A stretch of 64,000 nt of DNA from Bacillus thuringiensis (GTDB lineage Bacteria; Bacillota; Bacilli; Bacillales; Bacillaceae_G). A model generated the notes under the pieces. The model had not been told where the DNA came from. It did no database searches and worked only from the letters and a program-made list of their open reading frames with translations. Below, piece by piece: positions 16,743-25,847 of the stretch (positions within the stretch are counted from its first letter, which is position 1; each line of letters begins with the position of its first letter). A program made the position numbers and the translations under genes. The stretch is from contig NZ_CP155561.1 in NCBI RefSeq assembly GCF_022095615.2, forward strand, positions 186,001 to 250,000. Direction: 5' to 3'.

Positions 16743-18059
16743 ATGTCTGTTTCTGTGTCTGACGAATTACAACTATTTGCTCAAGAGATTCAAAGTTTTT
16801 TATCTCCAAATACCTTACGAGATCTTACTAAAGATGTTGGCTTAGTACAACGAACTAGTAAGTACCAAGCAAAAGATTTAGTAGCTTTATGTGTATGGTT
16901 TAGCCAAAATATAGCTATGACTTCTTTAACTCAGTTATCTAGCTGTTTAGAAGCATCAACAGAAGTACTCATCAGTCCTGAGGGACTGAATCAACGGTTT
17001 AATAAGGCGCCGTCCAACTTTTACAACACCTACTAGCCGAACTACTAAGCAAAAAATTGGTCGCATCTATGCCGATTTCTTCTCCATACACTTCTGTTTT
17101 CAAGCGTATTCGTATTTTAGATTCAACTGCATTTCAAATCCCGGATGCATTTTCATCGGTTTATCCAGGTGCAGGAGGATGCAGCCATACAGCTGGGATA
17201 AAAATTCAACTTGAGTATGATTTGTTAAGTGGACAGTTCCTACATATTCATACAGGTCCAGGTAAACAACATGATCGTACTTACGGCGCTCTGTGTGCCC
17301 CAACTGTGACAGCGAATGATTTATGTATCAAAAAAATCCTAACCCTGATTATTTTCAAGACGGAAAGAGTATATACAGATAGATATGGAGACGTTAATGA
17401 GTTCCCTTCAACCAGGACAAACATGTGAAATAGCTGATGCTTATGTAGGAATGATTGATAAAGTGCCAGCTCGTGTAATTGTTCACCGATTAACAAAACA
17501 ACAGCAACAAAAACGATTACAAGATCAAGCTGTAAGAGAAAAAAAGAAAGGAATGAAGTATTCTCCTCGTAGTAAACGACTCAGTGGTATCAATGTATAT
17601 ATGACAAACACCCCTACAGATATTGTCCCGATGGGACAAGTACATGATTGGTACTCTTTGCGCTGGCAAATTGAAATTTTATTTAAAACGTGGAAATCAT
17701 TCTTTCAAATTCATCAGTGTAAAAAGATAAAATCAGAAAGATGGGAGTGCCATTTGTATGGACAATTGTTTGCCATTCTACTCTGTTCTTCTATCATGTT
17801 TCAAATGCGACAATTACTTCTTATAAAAAAGAAACGAGAACTGAGTGAGTATAAGGCCATATATATGATTAAAGATTATTTTCTACTTCTTTTCCAAGCT
17901 ATACAGAAAGACACCCAAGAGCTATCAAAGATTCTACTTCGCCTGTTCAATCTCCTACATCAAAACGGGCGAAAATCTCACAGATATGAGAAGAAAACAG
18001 TCTTTGATATTTTAGGTGTCGTTTACAATTGTACCATGTCTGATAATCAAGCGGCTTAA
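16743..18059 (+). pseudogene. Broken IS231-family transposase
   Basis: It starts MSVSVSDELQLFAQEI and is colinear with the IS231 transposase at 1868. The frame shifts near 17020-17050. A second lesion near 17330-17390 combines a frameshift with loss of roughly 25-30 codons, by comparison with the 1868 copy (between DLCI and [10 protein letters not shown]). The C-terminal third (17385-18059) is intact, including [15 protein letters not shown] and the region where the 1868 copy has a UGA. The sequence differs enough from the first copy to be a different IS231 variant. Confidence 0.8.
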
Positions 18060-18503
18060 TTCAAAAAATGAAACCCGTTAGGGTTTATTTCGTATGCAAA
18101 TCTTTCAATCACCTACACTTTCCCTTTAGAAAAAAGAAATAACCTCTACTATAATTGACGTTGTATAAGCTTAGCTTGATAGCGATGTGGCGACACCCCT
18201 ATTAGGAAAATTTTATTTTTCTATTTTTAGACCTAATTTAGTAGATTGGTAAACAAAAAACTATTATGTAAAATGATAGCCTTTTTTATAGTTATATATT
18301 GAAATTCAAATGATTGTAATAGGTGAATTGTTTGTGAAATATATACATTTATAGTTATTTATATTACTATTATTATAAATATTGGAAAAAGAGGGTGTTA
18401 AATGTAAATGATTTAGGTGGAAATCAAAACTTCAAATAGTCAGTTTTTAGTTTTGGGAGAAGAAGAGAAAAAGAAAAAATTAAATTTTGGAGGTTAATTC
18501 ACT
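18060..18503. other. Intergenic: cassette end and promoter region
   Basis: It holds the post-transposase hairpin (18066-18085), the right end of the IS231-type cassette (18171-18187), and about 300 bp of AT-rich sequence that presumably promotes the secreted-protein gene. Confidence 0.4.
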
Positions 18504-19019
18504 ATGTTAAAGAAAATGATGTTTATGTTAATGGCTCTTACTCTAGTTTTTGTTCCAACTCTCGCTTCAGCTGCAACTATAGAGGATGGGAAAAAATACA
18601 ACGTAACACACGAGGAATTAGAAGCTCAAGTTAAAGAATTAGAATATATATTTTCGGTATTAATGGTAAAAGATGAAGAAACAGATAAGTATGTTCTTAA
18701 TAAAGAAGAATTAGCGAAATCTTCATATAACAATGAAGAAAAAGCAGCTATTATAGCTGGTGTTTATGTAATGAATGATGAAGAAATTCCATCTAATATG
18801 TACTCTAGTAACGTTTGGGAAAGATGTTGGCAGGATGCATTAGGTATTAGTAAATCATATTTTAATCAAATAAAATCGTATCTTAAGAAAGAGGATTACT
18901 GGGGAGCATTGGGAATGCTTTCGTTGCTTGGGCTACCATATAAGCCTGCGATGTTATTTGCTTTTGCAGTAACTTGCGGGCCAGCTCCAGCTTATATTGC
19001 ACCTAATCCTCATGAATAA
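18504..19019 (+). CDS. Secreted protein of unknown role (171 aa)
   Basis: There is a clear signal peptide (MLKKMMFMLMALTLVFVPTL, cleavage after ASA near residue 23). Residues 25-100 are acidic and helical (EELEAQVKELEYIFSVL…). Residues 105-171 are different: aromatic, Gly-rich and with two Cys (WERCWQDALG…YFNQIKSYL…GALGMLSLLGLPYKP…VTCGPAPA). A propeptide-like acidic part followed by a compact Cys-containing end is the layout of some large secreted bacteriocins, but I cannot assign a family. TTTTGGAGG precedes the start. A small membrane frame follows at 19241 and could be an immunity partner. Confidence 0.6.
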   Translation: MLKKMMFMLMALTLVFVPTLASAATIEDGKKYNVTHEELEAQVKELEYIFSVLMVKDEETDKYVLNKEELAKSSYNNEEKAAIIAGVYVMNDEEIPSNMYSSNVWERCWQDALGISKSYFNQIKSYLKKEDYWGALGMLSLLGLPYKPAMLFAFAVTCGPAPAYIAPNPHE

Positions 19020-19240
19020 TAAGCCTGATATCTTATAAGTAAATGAACTAAAATTAGAATCTCTTTTGTGAATCTATTGATGCAAAAGAGGTTCTTTTAT
19101 CTTTTTAAATAAGTATTTCTGTTAAATATGAAAATATTAAGTATATTCTGTTGAAAAAAAGTAGATTTGAAGTAAGTTAAACTTTCATATGATATGCTTA
19201 TGCTATACTAACTAATTTTCAGGTGAGGAGTTGATCGGTT

Positions 19241-19432
19241 ATTACTAGTATAGAGAATATATATAATGTTTCTGTATTCTTAATGCTTTTATCTACTTTT
19301 TGTTTTTATCTGTATTTACGAAAAATAAAAAGAGAAAGAAAGCTCACTGGTTTCGAATTTACAATGTATATCATAACACAAGTTAGTTACATTCTTTGGG
19401 GAATCTATATTATTTATATAAACTTTGGATGA
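19241..19432 (+). CDS. Possible small membrane protein, non-standard start
   Basis: An open frame of 64 codons encodes a product with two hydrophobic stretches (VFLMLLSTFCFYLYL and ILWGIYIIYINF) split by a basic loop KIKRERK. A good ribosome site (GGTGAGGAG) lies about 10 nt before ATT 19241; no ATG, GTG or TTG fits, except an internal ATG at 19286. It follows the secreted protein on the same strand, so an immunity-type role is a guess. It could also be a remnant. Confidence 0.35.
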   Translation: MTSIENIYNVSVFLMLLSTFCFYLYLRKIKRERKLTGFEFTMYIITQVSYILWGIYIIYINFG

Positions 19433-19465
19433 TATTTTTTGTTTTATGAAAAAAAGGCTATTAAA

Positions 19466-19498
19466 AAAGGGTTTGAGATAAATATCAAACCCTTTTGA
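19466..19498. terminator. Terminator of HU gene
   Basis: AAAAGGGTTTGA / TCAAACCCTTTT perfect stem, immediately downstream of the minus-strand HU gene. Confidence 0.75.
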
Positions 19499-19508
19499 CT
19501 ATGTATAA

Positions 19509-19781
19509 TTATTTCACTGCTGCTTTTAATTCTTTTCCAGCTTTAAAAGCAGGTGCCTTTGAAGCGGCGATTTGCATTTCTTCACCTGTTTGTGGGTTTC
19601 GTCCTGTACGTGCAGATCTTTCACGTACTTCAAATGTACCAAAACCAAGAATTTGTACTTTTTCCCCATTTGCTAGCGCATTTGTTATTGTATCTAAAAC
19701 TACTTGTGTTGCTGCAGCTGCATCCTTATGTGTAAGTTTTGCTTTTTCTGCTACTATTCTTGTTAATTCTGTCTTATTCAT
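19509..19781 (-). CDS. hup: HU-family DNA-binding protein
   Basis: A 90-aa nucleoid protein that bends DNA as a dimer. The sequence has the full HU pattern: [20 protein letters not shown] at the N-terminus, the core [20 protein letters not shown], and the beta-arm with the intercalating Pro region, ending [12 protein letters not shown]. Length is normal. The start at 19781 follows AGGTGCAAAAA; a frame extension to 19790 lacks a ribosome site. It is a plasmid paralogue of the chromosomal HU, possibly a stealth-type nucleoid protein. It stands alone, with its own terminator. Confidence 0.92.
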   Translation of the reverse strand: MNKTELTRIVAEKAKLTHKDAAAATQVVLDTITNALANGEKVQILGFGTFEVRERSARTGRNPQTGEEMQIAASKAPAFKAGKELKAAVK

Positions 19782-20027
19782 TTTTTGCACCTATTCATAT
19801 GTAATTAGGTGACTATTATAACGTGTTTATACTTATGATGCAATTAATATTGTGCATAGAAAAAGCCCCCTAGCAAGGGCCAGAGGACAATTCCTGTGTG
19901 GTACTAAGAAAGAAAATCATGTTCATCGTACAACTTATTGTAACATCTTCATTAAATGGTGAAAAGTACCTATTCTAGATGTTCTGCTTGTTTCCACATA
20001 TTCTAAGACGAAAAATATTCCTCTGAT

Positions 20028-20228
20028 TCATTTCATCTTAGAAGGATATTTCCAATCTTTTTCTTTTGGAGTATTTAGAGCAGGTTTAGATGAATTTGTT
20101 GAAAGTGCTTGCTTTTCTATTTTCTCTAATTTCTCATCTAATTTTTCAATAGCTTCTTTTGTTTCTTTCAGCTCTAATTTAATCTCTGTCAGCAAGCGAA
20201 GTATTGCATCTCCTTTTGTCATTTTCAA
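20028..20228 (-). CDS. Small coiled-coil protein (66 aa)
   Basis: Highly charged heptad repeats (LLTEIKLELKETKEAIEKLD EKLEKIEKQ) are followed by a disordered basic tail. TTG 20228 is chosen because GGAG sits 9 nt upstream. There is no membrane segment. It is convergent in style with small plasmid adaptor or partition accessory proteins, but not recognised. The next minus-strand gene upstream encodes a ribbon-helix-helix-like protein, about 105 bp away. Confidence 0.55.
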   Translation of the reverse strand: MKMTKGDAILRLLTEIKLELKETKEAIEKLDEKLEKIEKQALSTNSSKPALNTPKEKDWKYPSKMK

Positions 20229-20333
20229 CAGTAATCGCTCCTTTTCTTATTAAAAGTGTTACTGAATATAGGTGAATTTTCAATTAAAATGGAAATTCAC
20301 TACTATTAAACCCTTTTTTGTCTTTTATTTTAT

Positions 20334-20525
20334 TTAGCTCACCAATAAAAGCTTTGTGGAATTAGACTGAAAGAGTAGCAGTAAAGAAACTGCCTGTTCT
20401 AATAATTTTGTTTTAGCTATACCAGTGTCAATACTAAGTCTTACTAATTTTTCATTCAGATTATTGGCTAATGTTGTAGATACTTGTGTTCTATTCACTA
20501 CCTTATACTGCTTCTTCTTAGTCAT
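20334..20525 (-). CDS. Ribbon-helix-helix-like regulator (63 aa)
   Basis: The sequence RTQVSTTLANNLNEKLVRLS IDTGIAKTKLLEQAVSLLLL fits a CopG/Arc-type ribbon-helix-helix domain: a short strand, then two helices with a conserved turn. Such proteins bind operators as dimers in plasmid copy control, partition or toxin-antitoxin units. The basic N-terminus (MTKKKQYKVVN) may add DNA contact. AAGGGTTTTCAAT precedes the ATG. No replication or toxin gene is adjacent, so the target is unknown. Confidence 0.6.
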   Translation of the reverse strand: MTKKKQYKVVNRTQVSTTLANNLNEKLVRLSIDTGIAKTKLLEQAVSLLLLFQSNSTKLLLVS

Positions 20526-20836
20526 ATTGAAAACCCTTTTACTTATTCATAGATATATAATAGCATTGGTATGGAATTTCTAGAAATTTAATTGAACAAT
20601 AATAAACTTCATAAAGTTTATTATTGTTCGCCTTTTAATAAAATTATATAATTAATATATATATGGATATTTATTTTGTTTGAACTACAACTAAACAAGA
20701 GGTGCAAACACTAGCAATATCAAAGGAGTAATTCTTTTGGCTTCACTATTATTTCTAGTTAGTGATATATTAGCCTAAAAAGGAATAGTATAAAAAAACA
20801 TCCAACTAGTCCTATTTAAAAGGAGATAATTTATAC

Positions 20837-21268
20837 ATGTTAGAGACTCTTGAAATAAGAAAAAAACAATACGAAATAAAAATACATAAATACAAAGAAA
20901 TACAAAAATACTATAATTCATTTTTGTTTGCAATCTCACTTATTTATTTTCTCTATATCATTATTATTGATCATTCTCTTTCATCACATTTATTAATTTC
21001 TTTCATTATCGGTTTTACACTTTGGAGCATAGGCCTAGCTATACATCTAAAACTCTTATATGAGAAAAAGGGAAAACGAAAAGTCATGAATATAGAAACA
21101 ATAAACGAAATGAAAAAAAATAAATATATGTGTCCAGGAAGAAAAGAACGTTATATTAAAGATTATAATGCTTCCAAAAATGAACTAGAAAAAATAATGA
21201 CTTACGCTAAATTTAACTTAGAAGCTAAAGAAAGGGAAAACGAAATAAAAGACGATAAAGAAATTTAG
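20837..21268 (+). CDS. Two-TM membrane protein with charged tail (143 aa)
   Basis: A basic N-terminal helix (residues 1-28) leads into two transmembrane segments (about 30-45 and 52-72), then a long hydrophilic C-terminal part rich in Lys and Glu that is probably cytoplasmic. No family is recognised. AAAAGGAGATAATTTATAC precedes the ATG. It is followed 66 bp later by an AbrB-type gene on the same strand with its own ribosome site, so they may be cotranscribed. Confidence 0.6.
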   Translation: MLETLEIRKKQYEIKIHKYKEIQKYYNSFLFAISLIYFLYIIIIDHSLSSHLLISFIIGFTLWSIGLAIHLKLLYEKKGKRKVMNIETINEMKKNKYMCPGRKERYIKDYNASKNELEKIMTYAKFNLEAKERENEIKDDKEI

Positions 21269-21334
21269 ATATATAATTGTAGTATGACATGCAGATAGTA
21301 GCTAGAAAAGTAAAAAATAAAAGGAGGGATAAAC

Positions 21335-21613
21335 ATGAAATCAACAGGTGTTACAAGAAAAGTAGATGAATTAGGGCGAATTGTTCTTCCGAAAGAGTTA
21401 AGAACAACGTTAGGAATTGCAGAAAAAGATCCTATAGAAATATTTGTAGAAGATGAAAAGATCATTTTAAAAAAATACAAATCCTACGATGCTTGTGTAG
21501 TAACTGGTGATATTTCAGATAGAAATATATCATTAGCAAATGGTCAAATTGTTCTTAGTGCTGAAGGGGCTAAACTTTTAATTAAAGAGATTCAACAGCA
21601 ATTAGTCAAATAA
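21335..21613 (+). CDS. abrB: AbrB-family transition-state regulator
   Basis: A 92-aa DNA-binding protein. The N-terminal 50 residues match the AbrB swapped-hairpin domain (STGVTRKVDELGRIVLPKEL…EKDPIEIFVEDEKIILKKY), and the C-terminal half carries the usual Cys (YDACVVTGD) and multimerisation region. Length is that of AbrB/Abh. AAAGGAGGGATAAAC precedes the ATG. Plasmid copies of AbrB are common in this group and may tune toxin or sporulation genes; here it lies upstream of the toxin transposon. A strong terminator follows. Confidence 0.88.
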   Translation: MKSTGVTRKVDELGRIVLPKELRTTLGIAEKDPIEIFVEDEKIILKKYKSYDACVVTGDISDRNISLANGQIVLSAEGAKLLIKEIQQQLVK

Positions 21614-21638
21614 GATTATTCTCCTTAATACATTACAA

Positions 21639-21674
21639 AGAAAAAGACATCTATTTAGATGTCTTTTTCTTTGT
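21639..21674. terminator. Terminator after abrB
   Basis: Perfect palindrome AAAGAAAAAGACATCTA / TAGATGTCTTTTTCTTT. Confidence 0.8.
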
Positions 21675-22083
21675 AATAAACCAACATGATTCTACTAACT
21701 CTACTCTTACGGTGGTAAATATATCATCACTATTTCATATCACATCCATTTTAGCACACAAAATCCATTATTCTATATATATAAATTATATTTAAAGAAA
21801 TATACATAATTCCTACCCATAAAACAAACGTATTTTCGCAATTCAGCAAGTCGCTTACTTCGATGGGACATATCATCATCTTTTCCTTTCTGATTTATAA
21901 CGTTAGTTTAAAACAGAAAAGGTAAATTGTGTCCTAATGACTAATAATAAGTCATTTTACAAATAAACTTATAATAATTAGTTAAAATGTTATGATGAAA
22001 GAAAAATATGTAGCGTTCTATAAGCAATAAAATAGGAAAAAACCGAAATGTTGAATCGCGAATCTTCTTATTATATATGTTTG
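21675..22083. other. Intergenic, no gene seen
   Basis: It contains AT-rich sequence and a possible downstream region of the minus-strand recombinase. No repeat was recognised. Confidence 0.4.
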
Positions 22084-23127
22084 CTAGAATAAAGAACTTC
22101 CTATATCTATTGTGGCCATATTTTGTCGCTTTGTACGTTCCCTTAAATAACGTTCTGTTGTCATAATAGACTCGTGTCCTAAATAGTCACGTATTTTTTT
22201 TAGTTCGATACCTTTTCCCATTAGGTAATTTGCTAAGAAATGTCTACAAGTATGGGCAGTAATTCTATCTTTACGATAACGTAGAAACGATAAATTTGTT
22301 TGTTCAATTTTTTCAGCTACATATTTTGATAAATAATCAGCTCTGTAATGAGAACCATCAGCTTTAGGTAAAAAAGCGGATGTACTAGAAATATCTAACT
22401 CACTTGTTTGTTTTCGTAATTGACGCAGATGAAATACCTCGTCAAGCACATCTTCAAAGATACGAACTTCCCTAGTCTTATTACCTTTTCCGATTACTCG
22501 TAAGAGGTGAACACCTAATTCAGGATGATAGGAGAGATCGGCCCATTTTGCATTTGCGATTTCCTCAATTCGGAGGCCTGTTGTAGTAAGTAAAAAAAAT
22601 GCCACGTAAACAAAATAGTTGGATTTTTTTAATGCGTCTAATATCTGATTCACTTCTTCCGGAAGCAGGTCTCGATTTACTAACTCTTCCTTTTTCACAG
22701 ATACTTTTTTTAGGCGACTACTATAGTCATCAGTAAGTCCTTGATTCTCATAGATATACTTAAGAAACTGCTGAACAACTGATTTTTTACGACGTAATGT
22801 AGTGGCAGCGTATTGCTTACTTAGTTTATAGAAATAGATTTCCATTTCATTATGTGATAATTCACGAATGGTTCCGATAGTTTCTTTTATGTATCGAAGA
22901 AAATGTGAAAGATCGACAAGATATAATTTTTTTGTTCTTTCACTTCTTTTTTTAGTTAATGAGGGTTCGTCGTGTAAAAATAAGTAAACCAGCGATTCTT
23001 CACTTAATTTTGAATAATCTACATTTCGGATGCCTATTCCCATAATTTTTTCAAAATGGCTGCTATCAAAAAAGTCTGATTTTGATTTCACTATTTGATT
23101 ATTATGTACGTAATTTATAATATTCAA
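22084..23127 (-). CDS. Tyrosine recombinase / phage-type integrase (347 aa)
   Basis: A site-specific recombinase of the XerC/D type. Residues 40-125 form the SAM-like core-binding domain, and residues 150-330 the catalytic domain. Active-site residues are visible: R186 (TTTGLRIEEI), H292 and R295 (HTCRHFLANYL), H318 (YLGHES) and nucleophile Y327 (TTERYL). Length is normal. The TTG start at 23127 follows GAGCGTGAT. It may resolve plasmid multimers or be a relic integrase. It is divergent from the Zn-finger and MerR-like genes at 23359 and 23740, with a shared 230-bp spacer. Confidence 0.85.
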   Translation of the reverse strand: MNIINYVHNNQIVKSKSDFFDSSHFEKIMGIGIRNVDYSKLSEESLVYLFLHDEPSLTKKRSERTKKLYLVDLSHFLRYIKETIGTIRELSHNEMEIYFYKLSKQYAATTLRRKKSVVQQFLKYIYENQGLTDDYSSRLKKVSVKKEELVNRDLLPEEVNQILDALKKSNYFVYVAFFLLTTTGLRIEEIANAKWADLSYHPELGVHLLRVIGKGNKTREVRIFEDVLDEVFHLRQLRKQTSELDISSTSAFLPKADGSHYRADYLSKYVAEKIEQTNLSFLRYRKDRITAHTCRHFLANYLMGKGIELKKIRDYLGHESIMTTERYLRERTKRQNMATIDIGSSLF

Positions 23128-23358
23128 ATTTAATCACGCTCTTTTCTAAAATGAAATGAATTAAATAGTTTTTTATAAAATATTAATATCTCTAATTATA
23201 CCACAATAAATGCATTATTTATTGTGGTATAGAATGAAATGATTAAATATATATTTACACCTATATATTTAACATTTCTGTTTAGATGATGTATAATGGA
23301 AATGTTTAATTGATTTTTTTGTACATTTCAATCCAAGTGCGGTAGGAGGAGATTTTTT

Positions 23359-23718
23359 GTGACTAGTCTTCGTCTGAAAATTTTACATGAAATCCATAAT
23401 TTAGAAGATACTCATTGTTCAATTTGCCCTCTGAACAACCTATCAGTGAATTGTACAGATGAGCAAGAACAGGCAAAACAGGCAAAACAGAGAAACTACA
23501 AACATTGTAAAGGTTGTCCCATTTTTGATTCCATCCGAGAGAAAGGAGAGCAATTGAATTCTTTATCGAAAAAGAGTACATTTAATAAGGTACGAGAACG
23601 TTATATGGAGAATCCATTTAAGTATCTGCAGTATAAGGAGTACTCAATTACAGATGTAGTAAAAGAAACAGGTTTAACAAAGTATCAACTAAGAAAATTT
23701 AAACAACAGCTAGAATGA
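23359..23718 (+). CDS. Zinc-finger / HTH small regulator (119 aa)
   Basis: Cys pairs CSICPLNNLSVNC (residues 20-32) and HCKGCPIF (about 50-56) form a likely structural zinc site. The C-terminal 40 residues (YSITDVVKETGLTKYQLRKF) form a helix-turn-helix. Such proteins occur in B. cereus-group phages and plasmids. The GTG at 23359 is supported by TAGGAGGAG 8-9 nt upstream. It is followed after 21 bp by a second HTH protein, so the two form an operon, divergent from the recombinase. Confidence 0.65.
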   Translation: MTSLRLKILHEIHNLEDTHCSICPLNNLSVNCTDEQEQAKQAKQRNYKHCKGCPIFDSIREKGEQLNSLSKKSTFNKVRERYMENPFKYLQYKEYSITDVVKETGLTKYQLRKFKQQLE

Positions 23719-23739
23719 AAGTTTCGGACGAGGTGAGAA

Positions 23740-24252
23740 ATGGACTATTTATCTTTAGAAGAGGTATGCGATAGGGTAGGTTTAACAAAAAATCAATTAG
23801 GCTATTTAATTAAGTATAAACACATCGAACCTATCAATCTGACTACCTGGAAAGCAGATGGCGGATATCGCTTTGAGCAAGAAGATGTAAAAAAGTTAGA
23901 GGAATTATACAAAGACTCTTTAACATTAAAAGAAGCAGCTGAATTTCTAAATAAGTCTAAGACTTACGTTCATAATGCCGCTAAAGACGGGATATTGCCC
24001 TTTAAAGAGATTGCTAAAGGGAAATCCACTGAACGATTGTACTTAAAGAAGGATTTGGAAATTTTCAAAGAAAGAATTGAAAACAGATCAAAAGAGGAAT
24101 CGAAAGAAAAAAAGCAGCATTTAAGTCTCTATCTTGATGAAAAGGTAGTAGAAGCAATAAAGAAAAAGGCTGCAAAGAAAGGGTATAATGGCTACAAGAA
24201 GTTTGCTGAAGACATTTTATCCGCAGAAGTAAAAGAAGACATAGAAGAATAG
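23740..24252 (+). CDS. Double MerR-like HTH protein (170 aa)
   Basis: Two helix-turn-helix units are visible: residues 1-55 (YLSLEEVCDRVGLTKNQLGY) and 65-115 (SLTLKEAAEFLNKSKTYVHN), followed by a basic coiled tail. The last 45 residues (LSLYLDEKVVEAIKKKAAKK) look like a short dimerisation or nucleic-acid binding helix pair. GAGGTGAGAA precedes the ATG. It probably regulates the adjacent recombinase or plasmid functions. A terminator lies at 24266-24312. Confidence 0.65.
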   Translation: MDYLSLEEVCDRVGLTKNQLGYLIKYKHIEPINLTTWKADGGYRFEQEDVKKLEELYKDSLTLKEAAEFLNKSKTYVHNAAKDGILPFKEIAKGKSTERLYLKKDLEIFKERIENRSKEESKEKKQHLSLYLDEKVVEAIKKKAAKKGYNGYKKFAEDILSAEVKEDIEE

Positions 24253-24265
24253 AATTCCCAACGAA

Positions 24266-24312
24266 AATAGACCTCGAAAATAACAAAATTGTTTTAAGGG
24301 GTCTATTTTTGT
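24266..24312 (+). terminator. Terminator after HTH operon
   Basis: AAATAGACCTC…GGGGTCTATTTTTG hairpin. Confidence 0.6.
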
Positions 24313-24518
24313 TTATAAGAATCTTTCCAATTATCAAGTCCAATTATATTATCTGAGTTATAAAAATGGTTTACAAGCGAATTTGAGAAGTCTTTTTTTT
24401 CGTATTCACTTGTAAAAAAACATAATTTCACCTAAAAATGCAAATCATTACTATTTTTATAATATTAACCGATAGATGATAAACGCAGTTAAGGAGAGGT
24501 TATTTTGGATAAAAAAAT

Positions 24519-24995
24519 GTGAATAGAGAAATAAGAAATGCTATTAAAATTGGCGATATTAATAGAATGATACAATTAATAGGTTATGATACTAAACTTT
24601 TAAATGCAAAGACTTCATTTGGAACATGGTTGCACATAGCTGCGAAAAAAGGAAATTTTGATATAGTTAAATTTCTAGTCGAGGAAGGTATAGATATTGA
24701 TGCTAGGGGAGGAACATTTGATTCTTCCGCATTAAACTTGGCTGCAGGATCAAGCTATTTGGATATAGTAAAGTATTTAGTAAGAGCCGGTGCAGAATTA
24801 GATGTGAGCTTAGCAAAAAGAAATCCTTTATTTGGAGCTATTTATGGTGGGCATAAAAATGTAGTTGAGTTTCTGAGTGAAAAGGGTATAGATATTTCGA
24901 TTAGATATACTGGAGAGAATATTAAGAACATGAATGCCTATGAATATGCTATAGAATTTGGGAAAGCAGAAATCGCTGAATATTTAATACGATAA
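24519..24995 (+). CDS. Ankyrin-repeat protein with start-proximal frameshift
   Basis: Four to five ankyrin repeats are visible (GTWLHIAAKKGNFDIVKFLV; SSALNLAAGSSYLDIVKYLV; NPLFGAIYGGHKNVVEFLSE; NAYEYAIEFGKAEIAEYLI), forming a protein-binding solenoid of about 158 residues. The strong ribosome site AGGAGAGG is placed for TTG 24505, but that frame (TTG GAT AAA AAA ATG TGA) ends after five codons. One extra A in the seven-A run would join it to the ankyrin frame. GTG 24519 overlaps ATG-TGA and could start by re-initiation. It is either a pseudogene or a slippage-controlled gene. Confidence 0.6.
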   Translation: MNREIRNAIKIGDINRMIQLIGYDTKLLNAKTSFGTWLHIAAKKGNFDIVKFLVEEGIDIDARGGTFDSSALNLAAGSSYLDIVKYLVRAGAELDVSLAKRNPLFGAIYGGHKNVVEFLSEKGIDISIRYTGENIKNMNAYEYAIEFGKAEIAEYLIR

Positions 24996-25128
24996 ACTGC
25001 GGCCGTACATCAAAAAATAGTCTATTAAACTAAGGTTAATTATGAAGATATCAGGAAGTTAAGTATACATATTTAAATTATAGTAAACTAAAATTTAGTA
25101 AAATTCCTCAGAGAAAACGATTAGTAAG

Positions 25129-25755
25129 ATGAATACAGAATTTTTGGCCGGTAAAGGATCCGATGTAATTGTACTAGATAGTTTACCTGCGGACAAGTAT
25201 GTGAAAAAAGGCTTGCTTACAGACTTAAGTAAACTGATGGAGGAGGATAAATCTTTTGATAAAAATCAATATTTTAATAAAGTTTTAGATAATTCGAAAA
25301 CCAATGAAAAACTTTATGGTATTCCATTATATTTTTGGTTGAGTGGACTGCTTGGGGATGATAAAGCGATACAACAATCCGGAGTAAAAGTGAATGACGA
25401 AGAGTGGACTTGGAGCGAGTTCACAAGCATTGGAAAAGAATTAGCGAGCAAAGGAACACATACACATGTTATTGGAAGTACTCCTCCAGAACAAATGCTG
25501 CAATTTCTGGTGCAGGATCATTACAGTGAGTTAGTAGATAAAGTAAGTGGACAAGCAAAGTTCCAGTCTGATTTATTTGTACAGATGTTGGAAGACGTAA
25601 AGAAGATGTATGAACAGAAAATAGTCACTGCAGATTCTGTGGCTTTAGGAGAAGCATATTTTGTCCCAGCACCAATCATGTCGGTAGAAGAATATTTCAG
25701 TTTTGGATATAGCTTGGGTATAACAGAGTCAAAAATGTATCAAAAACCACATATA
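25129..25755 (+). pseudogene. Fragment of an ABC sugar-type solute-binding protein
   Basis: The segment TEFLAGKGSDVIVLDSLPAD… through WTWSEFTSIGKELA… and YGIPLYFWLSGLL is typical of the middle of extracellular solute-binding proteins (family 1). The N-terminal lipobox region and C-terminal lobe are missing. The right side is cut by a Tn3-family terminal repeat at 25756; the 20-odd codons after that are transposon sequence. The left side fades into non-coding DNA. It is not functional as it stands. Confidence 0.7.
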
Positions 25756-25807
25756 GGCCTCACCATACCATTTCGGGAAAATTGTACATTTAGACACAAT
25801 TTGGACA
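25756..25807 (+). repeat. Left terminal repeat of the cry transposon
   Basis: Starts GGCCTCACCATACCATTTCG and is the inverse of 34641-34691. It is longer than the 38 bp common for Tn3 members, closer to the 53 bp known for Tn5401. Confidence 0.7.
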
Positions 25808-25812
25808 CAAAC

Positions 25813-25847
25813 TAACCGGTACCTTGTACGTTAAGGAACCGGTTAGT
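25813..25847. terminator. Hairpin inside left transposon end
   Basis: CTAACCGGTACCTT / AAGGAACCGGTTAG. A counterpart of the hairpins that follow tnpA at 34600 and 37452. Confidence 0.55.

Larger units (their letters stand above)
15953..18187 (+). mobile_element. IS231-type cassette carrying two passenger genes (2.2 kb)
   Basis: The left end is CATCACCATCAAGCTAA and the right end is TTAGCTTGATAGCGATG, inverted copies of the type seen in the MITE at 12724. Similarity extends outward (AGGGGTAGCACCA left; TGGCGACACCCCT right). Inside are an XRE regulator, a membrane protein and a decayed IS231-family transposase. This fits the modular IS231/MIC231 elements known from the B. cereus group, in which cargo sits between IS231 ends. 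The transposase is broken, so movement would need help in trans. Confidence 0.65.
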
